A stretch of 64,000 nt of DNA. Source: Epinephelus fuscoguttatus. Lineage: Eukaryota > Chordata > Actinopteri > Perciformes > Serranidae. Positions 24,950-36,500 of the stretch are shown piece after piece. The translations under genes were made by a program, and so were the position numbers. Numbering within the stretch: the stretch's first letter is position 1; each line of letters opens with the position of its first letter. Under the pieces are notes generated by a model. It saw nothing but the letters and a program-made list of their open reading frames with translations, was not told where the DNA came from and searched no databases. The stretch covers positions 15,455,207 to 15,519,206 of the forward strand of contig NC_064769.1 in assembly GCF_011397635.1 (NCBI RefSeq), given 5' to 3'.

Positions 24950-26550
24950 TTAAAGGGATAGTTCGGATATTCTGAAGTAGAGCTGTATAAAGTACTTATC
25001 CATAGTTAGTGTATTACATACAGTAGATGTCAGTTGGCACGCTCCCAGTTTGGAGAGGAGCATGGGAGTACCACTACTGAAGATAAGCTTTGTACAGCTG
25101 TAGATGGGGGTCGGCAACAAAACATGTTTTAGCCATCTGAAGAAAAAAAAGGCCTAACATCAGACAGACTGCTCCTCTGGCACTACATTTTCTCAACTGT
25201 AGAACTTCCATATTCTCACACATAAGTGCTGCTGTGTGGTGGATTGCGCCTCAGGTCAGCTGTTTGGGTCAGACTTTCAGCAGTTTATGGAGGAGACAAC
25301 AAATACAAGAAAACAAAAAAACTGAGTGATTATGACAGTGACAATGATGCCGTTCACTGTGGAGACAAAAGGATACCTTAGAGATCCAGGTTACAGTAGC
25401 CTATACAAAAATTTGCGGAGGGAGGCTGAAAAAGACACGGACCCAGAGAGCTACTGCTGCCATGAATGGGACTTGGCTACAACACAACTTCAGGATCTTT
25501 CTGAATCTGAAGATGCCAGCGCTTCACACTTTACTGGTTGTTTCATTTATTTGGAGGTAGTAAGTTATTTAAGCTGATGGTTGGGTACAGCAGTGATTCA
25601 GCAAGTGTCTCTCTGGATTATTTGCCAGTGGTTTTACATAATCCTCTTGAGAGAGATGTTTACTCCCAAAACCGAGTTGTCTTCAGTCTTGCGGGTGGAG
25701 TGTTGCTGTCTATATTCAGTGTAACTCACCGCTGCTGTTTTCATTGCTTTATTTGTTTGAACAGCCCGGAAAAACACAAGCACGCACCATCTTTGAAATC
25801 CTCAGAAAAGAGAAGATTCGTTTCAGTTTGATCACGTAACAACACTCTCTGACCCTGGCAACTGATTTGCAGCATAATACAGCGCACAGCCTAGTTCGGC
25901 TTTTGTGGAAGAATATGGAAGTTCTATGGCTCAGAATATGTAGCGTCAAATGAAAGGGCTGTCTGACGGCAAGGTAAAGCGGTGAAAATACTCTATATAG
26001 CGTCCATTTACACTGATGATGTTTTTTTTTAATTTAGGCTATTTCTAAGTAGCTAAAACAGGTTTTGCTGCAAACCCCCATCAACAGCAGTACATTGCTC
26101 AGCTTCCCTGGTCGTACTCCTGACTGCTTCTCTATGAAAATGTAATGCACCCCAATTCGTACATATCCTGTGTATTTTGACAGGCTGCAATCACGTGACC
26201 AGTGCACTGACAGGTGTAAACACAGAGGCAGGTTAGGGTGGTGGATGGGTCACAAAAACCCAGACCTTCCCTAGGACTTTCCCCTGGAGTTGCGTGTTCG
26301 GAACAGTGTGAACTTTCAGTCATTTTAAAAGGTACGCCCTCGCCATGTTTTTTTTCCTAAACCTAACCTATGTAAGTTTACATCAATTACATAACTGTAC
26401 ATTGAGGATATCATTCGTCGAACACTAATTCATAGGATATCACATGAACTGTTGTGCATGTATTTTCCGTGGGTTAACTTACAAACCGTTCTGTGAGAAG
26501 ACGTTGACCTCATAAAGCCCCACTTAAAAAAATCCCAACTATCCCTTTAA
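24950..26550 (-). mobile_element. Kolobok-like TTAA-flanked transposon with about 200-bp inverted repeats
   Basis: The ends are TTAAAGGGATAGTTCGGATA and, on the minus strand, TTAAAGGGATAGTTGGGATT. The inverted homology extends inwards, for example CAGCTGTAGATGGGGGTC against GTACTGCTGTTGATGGGGG, and AGAACTTCCATATTCT against its complement near 25910-25925. The right arm is interrupted at about 26140-26520. The centre keeps a THAP-like exon fragment on the minus strand. Confidence 0.8.
25755..25793 (-). pseudogene. THAP-domain N-terminus remnant of a Kolobok-type transposase
   Basis: The minus-strand frame from the ATG at 25793 reads MVRACVFPGCSNK and then hits a TAA. The M-V-x-x-C-x4-C start is the beginning of a C2CH THAP zinc-binding module, found at the N-terminus of Kolobok transposases. 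TAA where such proteins often have CAA suggests a single disabling change. A possible donor (GCG|GTGAGT) follows about 20 bases on. The rest of the transposase is not visible, and so short a match could be chance. Confidence 0.5.
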
Positions 26551-26599
26551 AGTGAGGTAATACGGTGCTGCCTCCACAATAGCAATCATCAAAACACAT

Positions 26600-27280
26600 T
26601 TTACAGAGCATTTATACCTGTTTATTCTCATGCTTTTGAGTGTGGTTCAAAGCATTCACTAACAAAACAGACACAATAAAAAATTTTAAATGTAATTTTT
26701 TCAAGTGTGCAATTATTCAGTATAAATAGCATAAAATATCTGAGTGTCACAGAATATAATCTCTTTTAAAAAATGTTTTAAAGCATTTCAGAGTAGGAAA
26801 TATAGCATTTACACGAAGCAGCAAAGAGATACATAGACATTCATAGATCAGCAGGTGCACAGCACTGTTCCCGAAACCCAGAAATAAAATCCTCCACAGC
26901 TTGTACTCATTATAAATATATATTAAAAATTAAGCTACACATTGTACTGCAAGTGTGCAATCAGAAAGAGGATAGTACGATGTTCACATCCAACAGCATA
27001 AATATCACAGTACTTTAAGGACGGGGTGATTATCCCGCAATAAGGTGCAGGGTTGGTTGGAGTCAGCTCTTATTGAAATTCTGTTTCAGCACTCAGATTT
27101 AAATTGCATTCTCAGAAATGAAAAAGAAAAATGGTTTTTAGGCGGCAGGGGAAAAAAAGCATATTTTTTGATAAAAGAAAAACAACTCATAAAATTTCAG
27201 TCCTGACGTGGCGAATCTGAATCAGAAATGACTCCACAACCCTGCTTAGAGGTGAAAAGGCGCTACGGGGCAGAGGCTGA
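26600..27280 (-). other. tmem38b: Probable tmem38b 3' UTR with polyadenylation signal
   Basis: On the minus strand the only clear AATAAA downstream of the stop lies at 26626-26621, giving a 3' UTR of about 0.66-0.68 kb. AT-rich sequence with no other coding potential lies between. The end falls about 50 bp short of the TTAA element at 24950-26550. The cleavage site is inferred. Confidence 0.5.
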
Positions 27281-27583
27281 CTAGTTGGTCTTCTTGCGGT
27301 TTGTTGTCTCTGCATTCTCTGACTCCTCTTTGGCTTTGAGCGATCCACTTTGTCCCTTGACAGGAGAAACCGGGGTGTGCTTCCCTGCTGCCCCTTTCTC
27401 GCTGGACTCTTTGGTTGTGGTGGTGGAGGTCGACCCGTTGGTTGCGGAGTTATCGATACACGTTTTCTTTACCTCGTCGGTCAGGGCGGCGTAAGAGGAG
27501 TGGCCAGTGAAGAGGGTCTTGTAGATGGCCGACTCGATGTTAGCGAATGGTAAGGCAGAGGAGCCTGTCAGCATCATCCTTGA
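27281..27583 (-). CDS. tmem38b: tmem38b coding exon 6 and stop codon
   Basis: Encodes residues 225-324. After [18 protein letters not shown] the sequence becomes a hydrophilic, Ser/Thr/Lys-rich cytosolic tail, with a run of four Thr and a final KK. The stop is TAG at 27283-27281. The acceptor TTCAG lies directly above 27583. This tail is the least conserved part of the family, and it is longer here than in human. Confidence 0.93.
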   Translation of the reverse strand, partial: SRMMLTGSSALPFANIESAIYKTLFTGHSSYAALTDEVKKTCIDNSATNGSTSTTTTKESSEKGAAGKHTPVSPVKGQSGSLKAKEESENAETTNRKKTN

Positions 27584-30500
27584 CTGAAGAAATAAGAGAT
27601 AAATATGTCAAGACAGAAACAAAATGTCTTAAAGGTCCCATATTATAAAAAGGCAGATTTCCATATCTTTTTTAATTACAATTTTAATTTCAACAATTTT
27701 TTTTTAAATTTTTAATACAGCAGGTGTAGGTACTTTATAAATACTGTGAAAGTATCAAAACGCTCAATCCACAGAGAAATGCAAGAAGTCAGTATTCAGA
27801 AACTGTGCCTTTATACGAGCTGTCAGGGCTTCTGTGAAGTTGTGATGTCACAACTATATCAAGCCCAGTTCAGACCAAAGATTTGCAATGAGACAAAACT
27901 GTTCTAGAACCTTACAGAGAAAAGTTGCAGCGATGTGACCTGGTCTGTCTGAGCTCAAATCAAGCTGGCTGATGGTGGTGAGGCGTCAGTGACTTAGCGG
28001 GTAGAGCAGGCGCCCCATGTACAAGGCTGTTGCCGCAGCGGCCTGGGTTCAAGTCCGGCCTGTGGCCCTTTGCTGCATGTTGTCCCCCCTCTCTCCCTCC
28101 CCCTTTCAAACTTACCTGTCCTGTCTATTAAAGGCAAAATGCCCTAAAAAATATCTTAAAAAAAAAAAAAAAAAAGCTGGCTGATGGTGTCACCTGCAAC
28201 TCGCAAATGGCATGTTCGCTTGCTGTGAAAAGTACTGAGCCCTCTGTTTCCATCGTCACACACAGACACACATTCTCACTGACTGATTAATTGGCACTGG
28301 TTATTTACATTATTGTGACATATTTATTATGAATACAGTCCATCTGATGCTTGTTTGGTTTGCGTTTTTCGCTGTTTCATCATGACTACAAATGCAACTG
28401 TGGTAGTATCTCACTATCACTATCCTCATTCATATTTTAAGAGGCTACAAATTATATTCAGCCACAAAATAAGCCTGAAAAGCTGCAAATCAGTTGTTGC
28501 ATAGAGATGATACACCATCTCATCTAGTTGCATTTGTGTGAACCGGCAGGTTTTTAGAACGTTGCAGAACGGCACATTGCAAGTAGTTGCCAACTCGCCT
28601 TGTCGCAAATCTTTGGTCTGTACTGCTCCTAAAAGGTAGAAACTGCTGCTACAGTAACGTAACAGTCATTTCCCCCAGCTGCAATTATGATGCAGATGCT
28701 TAAAGCACAGATTGGGAAGACCTGGAAACACCGACCAATCAGAGTAGGCTGGGCTTTTTGAGGAGGGCTACATAGACGGAGATGGATACACGTATATTCA
28801 CGCTGAAAATGTGAGAAAAGTAATGTGCTTTTTGAACCTTAAAGCACGTCAACCTGTTCTGGTAGAAACCCAAAATACAAATATGAACCTGAAAATCAGC
28901 ATAATATAGGACCTTTAGTGGGTTTGGAATAGACGTCTAATGATTTCCAAACTGTGGACTGTCCTTCACCACAGCAGCTCTCTTTAAAGGCAGCTATCAT
29001 CAATACATTTACTTTAGCAGTGGATCCCATGACTACTTGTATGTGAAGGGACTTGCCTGTGATAATGAACCTACGGAGAAGTAACAGCCGACCATGTAAT
29101 TTGTCATTTTTTCATGGATAGCCAATGTGCAGTTGACCTATTTTACATATTGGATTGGATTAACTTTAATAATCCCCAAGGGGAAACTGGATTGCCACCA
29201 TGGCCACCATATTAACACACTAAGTAAGTGGGTAACATGTTTGTATTTACTTCTCATTAGGGGGATGAGAGTATAACATCTGCATCATCAAGAACACAAA
29301 ATAATAAATAGCAGGTTTGGACCAAGTCTTTAAATCTGATGAAACGGCTCGGTGCTAATTTGACAGATCAGAGACGGAGGGAGCTAACAGAATGAGAGTT
29401 GAAAGAAGACATGGTAGATTTATCTGTGTCTCAGTCAAGAGCACAAGTTTCCCAGAGAAGAGAGGATGATGCAAGCTGATGAAAATGATGCAAAAGCCCA
29501 TGCCCTACGGGTAATACCGAGCTAATGTGAGTCACCGCAGCTAAAACTTAAAAAAAAAAAAAAAAAAGCAGAAAGAGAAAGGTCATTTAGAAGACAAGAC
29601 GCCACAGATCTGGAGGGAGCTACGGCGACAAAACATTTGTTTTACCCGAGTTAATATCTAATTAATAAACAAAGAAAGGTATTAAGTTGTTTTCTCTGTC
29701 ATGGGGAAGCAAATGAACCAAAACACACCATCCTGTTTGGCGTATATTCTCATGGTCACAGTGTCAGGTATGAGCTACACAAATTACACCACACTGACCT
29801 TGTTGACGACTATGAATACGGTGTAGATGAGCATCAGGTGGTGCCTCTGGAGAGGCAGGTAGTGGGTCTGCTGCAGAGCAAACAGCACCGCGCCTATCAG
29901 GGTGATCTTGGTGGGGCTAAACAGACATTCAGTGAGAGAGCAGTTATGACACAATCTGTAATAAACAAATATTCAAACATCTTCAAACATCTTTTATGCT
30001 TGAATTATTATGCACAACTGAACTAAACTGAAGATACACATCATCACTGTGGATGTACTTGGCATCTGCTTGAGTAAATAACTCAAACAGGTTTTATGTT
30101 AGGCTGTTACGGTTGGGTATATTCCGGTCGGACTATTTCTGTCAGGCAACCAGCCAAAAGTGTGACTGCGCCTGGCCAAGAAACGGTCCGGCACAAAACC
30201 AGCTGTAACAGCAACATGAAGTCATGACGTAAATGAGCACACTTCTTAATATGTTAAAGGGACAGTTTCCCCAAAATCAAAAACACATATATTTCCTCTT
30301 ACCTGTAGTGCTGTTTATCAGTCTAGATTGTTTTGGTATGAGTTGTCGAGTGTTGGAGATATCAGCCATAGAGCTGCCTACCTCCTCTTAAATATAATCA
30401 AACTAAATGGCACTCAGCCTGTGGCGCTCCAGGGTGTTTAAAGGGATAAGACAGTTAGATTTAATGCTTTTTAAAACCCTTTCAAGACACCTTCTAACCA

Positions 30501-33500
30501 AATTTAGGACTGATTTTTCAACAAATCATGTTTTACTCATTTAAATGTTATGTAGGCATGTGGTTATTAGAGTGAGTTAAGTTGATGTACATTTTGCAAA
30601 CAGGTAAGTGCAAGTGTGATGTAAAATGACGGTATTATAGTTTTTTGTTTTTTTTTTAAGATTTGTAACATTAAAAATTTGGACTTTTACATAGAAAAGC
30701 TTTACTCATTTTTACAAAAAGAAATTAAAAGACGTATAAATGAAATTAGATAAAATGTTTGTAGCAGTTAAACTAGCTCACAAATTCAAATTTAAGACTA
30801 TTTAATGACTTTTAAGGCCTTATTGTTACAAAACTGAATTTAAGACAAGGACCTGCAGACATGTTAGTAGTAGCATGTAGCATGTTAGCTAGCTCAGTGT
30901 CGCTAGGTGAGCTAGCAACAGATGCACACTTCATTCTGCGCAGTGATACAGTTGACAGGCGTGGTTCAGTAGAAAGAAAATAGTTCCTACATGAAAATGC
31001 TCACATCAAGGTCTGTGGATTATCTTGAGTAACTGGGTCATGATTAAAATGATCTTCAGATAGACATCTCTGTAGAGGACTGGGAGGAGACTTGTCTTTT
31101 GGCCCAAACTCAAACTATTAATACAAGATGCAAACTGTTACAGTATAAGTGGTTGCTCAGGACCTATACCACACCTGTCAAACTACACCATTTTAATCCC
31201 AATATTCCCGACTGTTGCATCAAATGTGCTGAAGAAGTTGGTACCCTGCTACATTGTATGTGGAGCTGTCGAAACGTGCAGATATTCTGGAGAGAGGTTC
31301 TTGAACTAATCTCCAAGCTGACAGGAAGTGTTATTCCTACTGAAGCCAAGATATGTTTGTTGCACATATACCCTGAGGATTTCCCATCAACTGTAAAGGA
31401 ACGTAAGCTAATTAATTTCTGTTTGTTACAAGCCAAACGTATGATTGCTTTAAAATGGAAGGAGACACAGAGACCCACCTCTACTCAATGGATTACAGAG
31501 ATGTCATCAAACTTGGCACTGGAAAAACTGACTTAAATGGCAAGAGGGAAAATTAAGGATTTTTACAAAATGTGGTCTTCTTTCTTAATCTTTATGAACG
31601 ATCTAAATGTGCAAATGCCCGGAGTTGGACAAGGACTGATGCCACTACCATCACAATAACTTGTTGCACAGCTATACTATTATTGTTGTGAAATAGGGAA
31701 AGAGAAAAGGAGAACTATATACTTGTGATTTAAACATTGATTTAGGAATATATGTACGTATGTGTGCATATTGAGGTTCATGGAAATGTATGTGAGCATA
31801 CTATTGTTATTATTATTATTATTACTATTATGAAGAGTATCATTTTATGTACCAAGGATCTTATGTTATTGAGGGTGGTGGGATGGGGGTGGTTTATGTT
31901 TATGTATGCCTGTTTGCAAAAATGGAAAATCAATAAATAAAGTGTGGAAAAAAAAAACTGGGTCATGATTTCTGGAAAGAGACATTGCTGTTGAGTTTTT
32001 CAAATGTAGTTTTTGGCACTTTGAGCACCACAAGCTGAGCGCCATCAAGTTGCATTAAATCTGAGAGAAAGCAGACATCTCTACGGCTGTCCAACACTCT
32101 CCAACACTCAGCAACTCACACCAAAACAATCTAGACTGATAAACAGCACTACAGGTAAGAGGAAAAGTATGTATTTTTGATTTTGTGGTGAAATGTCCCT
32201 TACATTATTCCTTTACATTTCACATCACACTCAGTACATCACAATATAGTCAAGACTTACTAAGACATCTTGAGGAGCTCATTAGTCTCTGGTCTCCATA
32301 CGCCTCGGACTAACTGCTCAAAATTACTTATCAGACCACCTCCAGCACCTAGCGGGGATAGGAAAGGTACGTATAGTTCATTGTTACTTTGTAGCTTTTA
32401 CAAAACGTATATAAAAAAAAAATCCTTGAATGCACCATCAGCTACCGACCTTTAGCCCACCCGATGGCAATCATGACCAGCAGACCGTCCTTGTATTTGC
32501 TCTGTGCCTGGGTGACCCCTCCGAGCACCTTCCACGTCCTGGTCACTTCCTTCATCCCTGACAGCACCAGCCTGAGAGGCAGCAGGGCGGCACAACAGTA
32601 CACCAGGTCCATGGGGCAGTAAAACACTAGGTACCTGTAGAGACACATATGGCTCACATAAAGAGTGCACACACGACACACATCTCAGCTACCTGCTGTG
32701 AGTGAACTATGTGTTCATTACACACTTTGACAGTGACCTGACAGTCTCTGTCATGTACCTGACTTCACCAGCAGAGGGCGCTATGTATTTCTGAGAGGAG
32801 AGTGTAATTATATGTGTCACCAGCAGAGGGTGCCAAAGCCTTCATATTAGGAGAGGGGAACTTGACAATAACCTCTCTGTTTTATTTAGTTCCTTCCACA
32901 TTTCATGCTCCCTTTACAGCAAATTGATATGTTTCTACACAAGAGAATCTTTTCTTCAAAGTAACAGAGCGCCTCTCATTAACCCTGCAACTTTCTGCTT
33001 CCATTCTCCATGTGTGTATTTCAGTCTCATGACATTTACCAGACGATGGAAGCGAGCAGAACACTGGTGCTGTTGGACAAAGGTGCAACAGGTGGCTCGG
33101 CAAGCATGACGGCAGACAGCACAGCTCCACCGAAACAGAAGAGCATGGAGCTGAACCAGCAGGCTAAGGGGCTGACTTTGGACACCTCAAGAGCACCTGC
33201 ATGAGAACAGAGGTATATCTATCAGCAGGGTCACTGTCATGTGGATTTCCTCGAGTTCCTTGAGCACACATAAGGCATAAGTATTCCCACTGTAAAGGCC
33301 TGGGAACACCCTGCAATCACTGTTGTTGAATGCTTACCATAATAAGCATTAAACATAGTCTTCTGTGCAGTGGGGGATTTATATAATGACAGTGATAATG
33401 CCAAAGACACAGGCTTTGTGGATATGGCCATTTATGATGTCTACAGTATTGGTACAGAAAAGTATCCAACTTTAACATCAGGGCGTTAGAAGGAGAGATG

Positions 33501-36500
33501 GACTTTTCCCTGCATGCTTTCTTCCAATCACTGAAACTGTATAAATATTAACTAGCTAGAGAGAACACACACAGAGAGAGGTTTGTAAAGCACAGTTACA
33601 ACATTTGCGTCTGGGCCTTCAGGTCAAAGTGCAATGCAGCGACATTTACGATTACAAACCATATCAGTTCACTACAGATAAAAATCGCCTGCTCAATGCT
33701 CCCTCTGTGTTTCCGCCCTGCTTTGAAAGATCACTGTGTTCACTTTTCCACTAATAAAATGACATTATGTTGCTTGATATTCTTACTGGAAACTATGAAA
33801 GGGAGGTTTGTTTTTATGGGTTTCACTGACAAAATACAACACTAAGACAATCCAATACTATCAAAGACCGACTTTTCTGACTCTACCGACATTAACGCCA
33901 CCAAGGTTAAGATATATATTAAGATATATAAGATATACGTGTTTCACTTAACCCCACACAGGTAGCGCTCAGTCAACCCTGAGCCACCTGGCCCTGAGTC
34001 ACTCTGACCGCACACAGGACCATACTGGTAATCTGAGGATTACAGACAGATTATAGACTCCTGGAGAGAGATCGGTAAACCAGGAGGATTTATAGCTCTA
34101 TCTGCCTCCTCTACACAGTCCCAGCGGAGTCCGTCTGTACGCCTTACTTTTTAACTTTGCTCTCACTTCTAAAAGAATTTGGAAGTGGATGGATAAAGAA
34201 GCAACTTCATTTACCATCGTTTAAAAACTGTGCAAAGTTACAGATTACTGATTTCTAATTTTCTAAATGAGGCATCTAGGAACGGTGTCATTTTGAACAG
34301 TTTGGATGATAAAATAGAAAGGAAAAATAATCCTGACAATGCCACTATGGTAGGGCTCCACAGTAACGGTTTCTAGGTTGTCATTGGCAACCACTTTGAC
34401 AAATTGGTAACCAACTTTTGGCCGCAGCAAACAGTAAAAAACGCCCCCCAAAATAAAGACATTTTCAGTATTTGTTGCATTGGTGATATTTAAATATTGC
34501 TGTTACACTCCTATCCAGAACCACACACTCCACAAGACTATGGGTTGACACATGTGTTGGTGCGTTTACTCGCATGTGCACAAGAGCAAGGACAAGAACC
34601 AGATGAACTTGAATGCAGAACAAAAAGGAAACTTGTGAAGTCTTTCTCGTGTCTTGCAGCGACTTGCTGGATTCATTTTTGAGGGGTGTGTGGAGAGCAT
34701 GATAACACCTAAGGGTGGACACCATAACTGATAACGTCTTAAAGGGAAACTACACCAAGTTTGAAATTCATACATATTATTCCTGTGGTCTAAGTCAGTC
34801 CAGAGAACATGATCTCTCCCAAATTCAAAAACTAAAGAGATAAAACTCAAATGTGTTGTGCCATTTAGTATAAAGCCTGGAGCTGCTCCTCCTTGACAGT
34901 GACTCGGGAAAGATGTTCTGGATGGGAATGTTCTGAGTATATGGGTACATTTTGTGTTTCAGAACTGAGAACACTAACACAGAATAAAGCTCATTTAGGT
35001 ATAAAAAAGGAAACAAACATTCTATGGGTCCACAAAATCACTTTATATTTATACCCTATGATGTCACAAGTTAGAGACTTCTCTGGTTCCTGGCTTTGAG
35101 TTAGAGAACCTCATATTCACATATGTTGATTGAAATTTTCCAGGCCATGGCATTAACATATTGGAGTTCTTTATTAAGGTAGTGTCTCCCTTTAAGATTC
35201 AAACTAAAATATAAAGCATCGGATAAAACACAAATTACTGTAATACACCTTTGAAACATTATGTCACAGAAGCTGACATATAACTGGATAGTATCTTAAT
35301 TACTCAAAATACAAGGTGACTAAAAATGGCAACCATATTTTCAGTTCTGACAATCAAAAGCGGATGCCTTATGGCCAGCCTGGCAGCCACTTTTAAAAGT
35401 TAATGTTGAGCTACAGGATGGCCTATAACCTGCTATACAGCGGTGGAAGAAATGTTCCTTTACTAGCAGTACCAATATAACAATATAATAATACATATTC
35501 TCAGCAAATTTTACTTAAGGTGTCAAAAGTAAAAGTACTCTGCAGAAAAAGTCCCCTGTGACTGACACATAATTACACAGTACATGACATTATTAGGCCC
35601 CGATCACACAGGAAGTGCTTTAGCAGCTGGAGGCAGCTTTTTGGAAGTGTTTGAGAATGAGAATTAAGCTTTTTGCTCATTGTTTTGCATTGCTGCGTGC
35701 CTTGTGTGTCAGCACTCTAGATGCTCTAGCGCTCTGAATTCCTTGAGTTGAAAAACCTTCATCCCCACGTCATCTCTGCTTTTTTTAATTGTCCAATCGG
35801 ATGATTTGAGAAGCGGGCCTTCTGTGGTGGTCACGACAACATGTTTACGGTTGGTCAACAATGGAGGAGAAACTGGTGGTAGCGGTTGCTGGATACCCTG
35901 AGCTATACGGCCTGACGATAGACAGCAGGTCGTCAAACTGCCCCTGAGTCATCCTGAAATATGCCTGGAAATGGCCATCATGGAGAGGAAGCTCCTGGAC
36001 CAACTGGTGGTACTCCCCATGATCCACCCTCTTTTTTAGGGTCTCACGTGCCCACACAGATCTCTGTTTCCCTGTGCCCGACAAACTATTTGCTGACAGG
36101 CTGAGCAAGTACCCTCTGCCTGAACATTTTAGTAACTAGCTACTAATTACTGTGAAATAAATAAAATAAAAAAAACGTAGATTGATTACATGTGAAGGTT
36201 AGTTGTGATGCGCCTCACATTTTGCAACCTGTAAAATGCTTTCTGTGTGATCAGGGCCTTAGATTGTTAATAGTAATGCAACCCAATGTGTAAGCAGCAT
36301 TTTCCTGTTGGTGCTGCTGGTTTTAACTACTTCATATTCAGTCAGGTAACTTTGTCCCATGGTTACCTCTTTGGGCTTCAGACGGTTATGTAAGTAAAAC
36401 TTCTCTTTGGTGGAACTGCTACCAACTCCTAGACATCTGAAACATGGAATTGTCAATACCTTCACACCTATTCTTTGATGTCTACATGATCTCCATATCT

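Larger units (their letters stand above)
27629..28918. mobile_element. TTAA-flanked element in tmem38b intron 5, host to two nested insertions
   Basis: The left end is TTAAAGGTCCCATATTATAA and the right end is the inverted CATAATATAGGACCTTTAG. Both flank unrelated unique sequence. The interior is occupied by a second inverted-repeat element (27866-28625), which in turn contains a SINE (27978-28173). Confidence 0.75.
30254..32203. mobile_element. TTAA-flanked foldback element (Kolobok/T2-like) in tmem38b intron 4, carrying two later insertions
   Basis: The left arm begins TTAAAGGGACAGTTTCCCC. The right arm is its inverted repeat, ending in GGTGAAATGTCCCTT. The arms share long inverted homology, including CTTACCTGTAGTGCTGTTTATC. 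The same family occurs intact at 53562-54447. Two insertions interrupt it: about 30435-30866 and the L1 at 31046-31955. TTAA target plus AAGG termini fit T2-type MITEs of the Kolobok superfamily; the assignment is inferred. Confidence 0.75.

Noticed and set aside
25326-25577. 83-codon plus-strand frame inside the Kolobok-like element
   Set aside because: It looks protein-like (acidic, few repeats) but matches no family I can name and lies on the strand opposite the THAP remnant. Too weak to call.
29838-30026. 62-codon plus-strand frame
   Set aside because: Mostly antisense to tmem38b exon 5, which is clearly coding on the minus strand.
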